Of a stretch of DNA of 64,000 bases, positions 59,322-64,000 are shown piece after piece. The stretch spans positions 4,175,022 through 4,239,021 of the forward strand of contig NW_006917091.1 of the NCBI RefSeq assembly GCF_000516985.1, in the 5' to 3' direction. The notes beneath the pieces are model-generated. The model had not been told where the DNA came from. It saw only the letters and a list, made by a program, of their open reading frames with translations, and made no database searches. How positions within the stretch are numbered: position 1 is the first letter of the stretch; the number at the start of each line of letters is the position of its first letter. The translations under genes and the position numbers were made by a program. Origin of the DNA: Pestalotiopsis fici W106-1 (Eukaryota > Ascomycota > Sordariomycetes > Amphisphaeriales > Sporocadaceae).

Positions 59322-62148
59322 TCAGCGCCGTCGCGCCCAGTCAACCAGCTCACGTGTAGTATCGTAATCCAATGCCGTATTCGGTAGCTTATCTAGCAGA
59401 TCAAGCGGTAATTCAGGCTTATACACGCCCACTTTACTCCAAGACCTGATAGATTGGCTTGCGCCAATAACGTGACGAGCAAGGTGAGTTCTTTTGGCTG
59501 ATACCATTTCACCCACGCTGTTGAATTGGCGCTCAGTTTCTGCTTGGGCTGAAGGGATGGAAAGGTAGTCCACTGCCATATAGGATAACGTTGGGAAACG
59601 CCTGGCGCAAACGTCCCGCCACCAGCCCACTGGGTCGTCGAAGTAGGCCGATAGGTCGTTGATAGGCGCTGCCAGGTATTGTTCAAGCTCGTCGTCTGGC
59701 GTATCTTCAAGTCTAATTGGCGTTGCCTTTTTACCTTTCCTCCTCTTAGCCGTTTGCTGCGTGTCTTGTGTTCCTTGTGAATCAGGGACCTCGCTGGCGG
59801 CGTCGGCTTGGTAAAATCGCTTCCGGCGTTGAAGCATTGTGAGTACTGGCTGTTGGTTGGCAGGGGTTGGTGCATCGGAGCTAGACGACGGTCTGGGAGA
59901 GGATTAGCTGGAACGAAGATTGGTCACCACCGCAGCTTACCGAGTCTTATAGTTCTCAGTCCATCTCGTCCTCAACTGGCCAAGGTAGTGGTCTCGCCAA
60001 GATTGCTGTTGCCGCTGAGGCTCAGCATCAAAAATGCCTTGCAATCCAGCCATCTTCATATTGGGGTTGAAGACTACGGCGGCAGCATAGGCCAAGTTGA
60101 CAAGCTTGTCATAGTAATGTTGTAGTTTCCAAAGGCCTACCTTGATGTAAGCCTTTAAGAAGCGGCGTTGCTGGTTACTCAGATTCGCGAACAGCTTTAC
60201 GTTCTCTGGGATGGGATCTCCAGCAGGGTTTTCAGGATCAATCCTCTCAGAATAGCAGTTGCCAGCAGCGCAGTCCTCCAGATGAAGAAGTAGGTATTCC
60301 ATCTGCGGAAAATACTGATCAAGCGCACCAGCAGGTCCGTTGCCCTGAAGCTTTTTCGAAGCGACTTTGAATGGCTGGAGGATTTTCTGAATTGCTTCAA
60401 CCACTCGCCAATCCTGGGGACCCAATCTAAATTCAAGGATTGGTGGCTTATCACCCTGCTTCGACCCAGCACCTTCCCAGTGATCTGTCAAATTCTGATG
60501 CAGCCGGTTGATTACCTGCTTCAGCTCCAAGGCGCGCGCCGCCATGGCCTCGTCGCTTTGCCACCGCGTTGCATTATTTTGGATCCATTCCTTGACTGTT
60601 GCTTGAGGGTCGAGATCGCGCTGAATCTGGCGGAGGGCGCCGACGAGCTGACTACTTTTGTGAAAGCAGTTGCCATGATTGTGAAGCTTGCCAAACGGGC
60701 CATTCTTGTGGTACTTTGTCATGGTCTTGGTGGTGATCTGGTTTGGCGTAAGGTAATCAAAAGCGCTGGTTAAAGCTTCAACTTCAGCTTCAGATACCCC
60801 AGCCTCGTCTTCAACATCAGACTCGCTACCGTCGGAAAAACTGCCAGTATCCGAAGAATCGTTACCGTTACCATCTTCGCTAGTTAAATCCTGCTGATTA
60901 AGATTATTGTCGTTTTCCTCTTCCTCCTCCTGCTCCTCTTCCTCCAGATTCACGGCCACAGCGCCAAAAGCACGCTCCAAAGCGTCGTTTTCTTGACGCT
61001 CATCAGCAAATTCTTCCTGAAGCCAGGTTTCCAATACTTGATCAAGCGGCAGCCGTTTACACCCATCTCCATAAAGCAAGGCACGAACGGCGAGTTGCAA
61101 GGCGTGCGGAGCACAGCTTATCTGCCGATCAACACCATCGAAACCAAGTTCTTCACCAATCTTTGCCATAGTCGTCTTGTTCTTCGACTCGTTATCCAAG
61201 GTGCAGTAGCCTATCAAATCCTCGATCTCGAAGAAGCGGATTACCGCTAGAACCTCGTCAGCGACGTCAGACCCCGTGTGACGCTTGATCAGGGCAGGAA
61301 GACCTAATAATATGGTCCATTTCCTGAAGTCTTTGTCCACAAAATGAGCATGCACTCCAATAAACGAGACAAACTTTCTCGAGGTCCAGCCATCAAAAGT
61401 AAGATGGATTTGACTACGTGCCGTTCGTAGAAAGCTCTTGATCTGGGGTACTGCTCGCTTGTACTCGGCCAGGAGTAAGCGGACGATGGTCTTCGAATGT
61501 GGTAGGTCTTGCTCGTTTAGTATCGGGTTGTTGTACAGCTGTTGACGGCGCCAGCGAGAGTTGTCTACGATCCTGAACGGCAAATTTGAACAACAAAGCC
61601 AGTCCAAAATCAAAAGGTTATTCAGCGCCTTATTAAAGCGAATCGCGAGCTGCCCGTGGAGTGCCTGCTGCTGTGGTTGTGAAAAGTCGACCATGGAGTC
61701 AAGCGTACGTTGTGAAGACGGCGTAGACGTAGGTGCATTCTTCTAGGTGGGATTTGTGGTGTAAGCTTGCAGATCTAAGTCTGTTTGCCTTGCAACTTAC
61801 CCCCTTTTCTGCCACCCTGTGATTTTCTTTGAGATGCTTCTCTATAGATCTACTGCCACTGGCCACGAATGCGGTTTTCTTTTTTACAAGAAGACACGCC
61901 TCGCACACCCAGATCTGCTGTAGCTTCAACGGCCGTTGGGGGTCCTTGAGTCGAAAACCATACTTCCACCATTTGAGTTCTTTCTTAGGCTCATGGTATA
62001 GTCCTAGGCCTGGAAAAGCTGCAAAGCGATCTGGTGTCCAAATAGAATAATCAGGGAACGATTCAGGCTCATGGTTGAGTGGTGTTGGCGTCGATGCAAC
62101 AGACGAAGTAGGTGAAGAAGGTGTTACTGAAGGCGTGGGTGAATCCAT
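59322..62148 (-). CDS. hAT family transposase with BED zinc finger
   Basis: Three exons, 62148-61801, 61742-59941 and 59892-59322, close in frame to 906 residues. Introns are 58 and 48 nt with GTAAGT and GTAAGC donors. The ATG at 62148 is used because the frame further upstream starts at GTG. A BED-type finger is formed by Cys82, Cys85, His105 and His110. The RNase-H-like catalytic triad is in place: Asp233 in LTFDGWTS, Asp299 in CTLDNES, Glu837 in AQAETERQFNSVG. CAPH (326-329) and TRWQSDEAM are the usual hAT signposts. A strongly acidic, Asn-rich insert lies between. The hATC dimerisation block with YLSIPSAQAETERQF is complete. It should cut and paste this element; no stop or frameshift is seen, so it may be active. 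Confidence 0.9.
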
Positions 62149-62289
62149 TTTAGTGTTGAGCTCTTGTAGCTTCAGGTCAGACTCCCAGGTTGGCTGATAA
62201 AAAAGTTTTAGGGTTCGTTTCCACACAAAACCCACCTGGAGTCATAGTATTGGCTAGCATCGGTGCCTGGGCCAGGGGCGGCAGCAAGG

Positions 62290-62487
62290 GTCACGATCTT
62301 GGCACTAGCAGATCTGCGCAGATCTGCCATCTGTCTGCTGATCCCAGATCGTATCTGCGTCTGATCTGCTGGCACCCCAAAAGATCAGAATCTGCGTCTG
62401 CTGGGTGGCCTAAAATCGCATCTGTCTGCCATCTGATCTGTTAGCAGATCTGCGGCAGATCTGCCAGCAGACAGATGGCTCACCCTG
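62290..62487. repeat. hAT right terminal and subterminal repeats
   Basis: The mirror of the left end: GCAGATCTGCG, CTGTCTGCTG and CATCTGATCTG units leading to the terminal repeat, which ends at 62487. Confidence 0.8.
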
Positions 62488-63239
62488 GCACTGCTTAAAG
62501 CGACGGCCCTATACTGAATGAGGCAAGCAGTGTTATTGAGAAGCTTAAGTTAGTCATGGGTAGACAGCAGATGTAAGGGCAGATACTGTATACACTGTCC
62601 CATCTATCTGTGGGCATAGAGGTCCCAGCTCGTAATCGTTCCCTGATGATTACGAGCATGCTCTTTATGCCATATTCGTGCAGTGGTAATATGCCATGCT
62701 GTGACAGCGGAGTCGACATATACACCGTCTGGAGCCTATGCCAACGCACTTAAAAAGCTTTTAGACTGGTTGGTCGTTGATGCAACTGAACAGTGATATG
62801 CAGCAACGGTAGCAGAAAAGATTGCCATCCGGCCCGTAGTGGAAGAAGGGTACTCGATCCATTCGTAACCCCGCTCATTCACCCTGGCTTCGCCATGAAA
62901 TTCTTTTTTCTCTTCACCATGCCTAGTCTATTGAAGACATAGCCACTTTAGGCAAAAAAGAAACCGCTGTCGTGTAGCTTTATCGGTGAATGGATTCGTC
63001 ACAGTAACATCTACGTGCTAATTCACTGGTAAGGCTGAGGGCGCTTGCTTGCCGCTGTGGCTCCATGTCACCAATTAGGCAACATGATGCAGACTGAGGA
63101 CCGCCATCACGGCACATGCATTACACGTGTCCAAAGCGAATCAATAGCTAGAATGACTGTGTGTGGGATACGACAAGCCGAGTTGCTTCAATCTAAGTAA
63201 TTACGGGTTTCTCGCCTGTTGTCGTAGGAGGATAGCGTC
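62488..63239. other. Intergenic region right of the hAT element
   Basis: About 750 bp without a supported gene. It holds an inverted repeat at 62628-62657. The part right of about 63150 may contain a very decayed N-terminal exon of the oxidase pseudogene. Confidence 0.45.
62628..62657. repeat. Perfect inverted repeat, 10-bp arms
   Basis: GCTCGTAATC and GATTACGAGC are separated by 10 bp. It may be a hairpin or a dimeric protein site. Its function is unknown. Confidence 0.6.
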
Positions 63240-64000
63240 AGCAATAGTTACGACCCAGAACCAACCCCACCGGGCTCTGCTGCATCTGTAGATCACAACA
63301 AAATCGTAAGTCAAACATGAATATTCCAACAGTCACTTTATCAACTCACTTACATGCAAGCTGCGATCGCCCTACGGCACAAAAATTCACTATCAGCGAC
63401 TCGCCCTGGAAAGTCGCAATGAATGGCTCAAGATCAACAAAGTATACGGTGAAGACTTATACGTTGGGTGCGGGATGCTCAGAGTATAACTAACGGAACA
63501 ACCTGGGGCATTAGAGAAAGAGACCCTTGGGAATTTGGAGAGAGACGGGCTCCGCCATTCACAATTCGTCTTTGGCGATCTAAGTGATCGCGAAAGGGCC
63601 ATCGGTTTGAAAACACGGGACGGCACTTTCCACCCAAGTGACGTTGTAGTCGTAGCTGATAAGCGATCATGTCAGATCTACCCCGAAATTCGCTAGACTG
63701 CAGCAGCCGCGTCATTCTCCACACAGTTGCTTCCAGAATTTTCGTACCACCTCGAGTCCTCCGCGGGCAGCATTGTGACTTTCAAAATCAACGAGAAAGA
63801 CTCGTTCCTGCGGAACAAGTATGCACTGGAGGATTTTCCCGTCTTAACGTGGGAAAACCAGCATCGAAATTTCGAAGGTAAAGACACCGGGAGTATTTAT
63901 GCATTTCCTCGGACTTCAGAAGGTCTTATCAAGACTGGGTATCGTGGGATAAAGGTATGAGTTCTCTATCTTTGATACGATTGAACACGACTAACATCAA
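63240..64000 (+). pseudogene. Decayed FAD-dependent amino-acid/amine oxidase gene, runs off the window
   Basis: An exon ending at 63305 reads PTPPGSAASVDHNKI. After a 55-nt intron (GTAAGT, 63306-63360) the frame continues from 63361 with YGTKIHYQRLALESRNEW, GCGML, then HLESSAGSIVTFKI and IYAFPRTSEGLIKTGYRG. The next donor is at 63955. This order matches fungal FAD-dependent oxidases of the fructosyl-amine/saccharopine/pipecolate oxidase group (DAO fold). Two in-frame stops, TAA at 63487 and TAG at 63694, and a disturbed V-A-A-G-A-W-T region break the gene. TAA and TAG fit mutated CAA and TGG codons. The N-terminal G-x-G-x-x-G nucleotide-binding exon is not readable upstream. The rest lies beyond the window. 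Confidence 0.7.

Larger units (their letters stand above)
59092..62487 (-). mobile_element. hAT DNA transposon, apparently full length
   Basis: Terminal inverted repeats open CAGAGTGAGCCATCTGTC on the left and CAGGGTGAGCCATCTGTC (complement strand) on the right, one mismatch in the first 20 bp. Both ends carry dense subterminal copies of GCAGATCTG and CATCTGTCTG motifs (about 59100-59290 and 62300-62480), as hAT elements use for transposase binding. It encodes one spliced transposase. No clear 8-bp target duplication is visible: GTGCCGAC on the left and GCACTGCT on the right differ at several positions, mostly by transitions. In contrast to the block at its left it is not RIP-degraded. Confidence 0.85.

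Noticed and set aside
59084..62495. 8-bp target-site duplication of the hAT element
   Set aside because: GTGCCGAC and GCACTGCT share only three of eight bases; most of the rest differ by transitions, but that is too weak to claim.
1..64000. tRNA or rRNA genes
   Set aside because: No cloverleaf with the conserved GGTTCGAATCC-type arm and no rRNA-like stretch was noticed by eye; a tRNA scan was not possible.

Overview
The window looks like nuclear DNA of a filamentous ascomycete (Pezizomycotina). The genes carry short introns of about 48-84 nt with GT..AG ends. The families are typical of these fungi: a Zn2Cys6 regulator, a HET-domain protein, a CYP503-like P450, a DHA1 MFS transporter, secreted glycosidases and a BED/hAT transposase. 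A long, extremely AT-rich block has the look of repeat-induced point mutation (RIP).

Layout. (1) 1-25.3 kb is ordinary gene-bearing DNA: a secreted PD40/TolB-like beta-propeller (-), a seven-span membrane protein of the DUF7702 type (-), then on the + strand an MFS exporter, a P450, a Zn2Cys6 regulator, a secreted two-repeat protein, a GH127-type glycosidase, a GH32-type glycosidase and a HET-domain protein. A decayed MFS fragment lies between the two glycosidases. (2) About 25.5-58.8 kb is an AT-rich graveyard. It holds a nest of LTR retrotransposon relics: a Ty3/gypsy 5' half, then a Ty1/copia element on + (copia A), which is itself split inside its reverse transcriptase by a complete Ty1/copia on - (copia B; 626-bp LTRs and a 5-bp target duplication). 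Beyond the nest are tandem repeats, a pair of 163-bp direct repeats, and relics of ordinary protein genes, the clearest being a GT71/MNN1-type mannosyltransferase and the C-terminal part of a beta-lactamase-like serine hydrolase. (3) 59.1-62.5 kb is an apparently intact hAT transposon with terminal inverted repeats and a 906-residue transposase in three in-frame exons. (4) The right end carries a decayed FAD-dependent amino-acid/amine oxidase gene that runs off the window.

How the genes may work together. MFS, P450 and Zn2Cys6 genes are adjacent and could form a small detoxification or tailoring module, but no backbone synthase is visible, so a complete metabolite cluster is not supported. 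The GH127-like and GH32-like enzymes are both secreted and could act on plant arabinose- and fructose-containing glycans. Exon models come from reading splice sites and reading frames by eye. They close in frame, but no transcript or database support was available.
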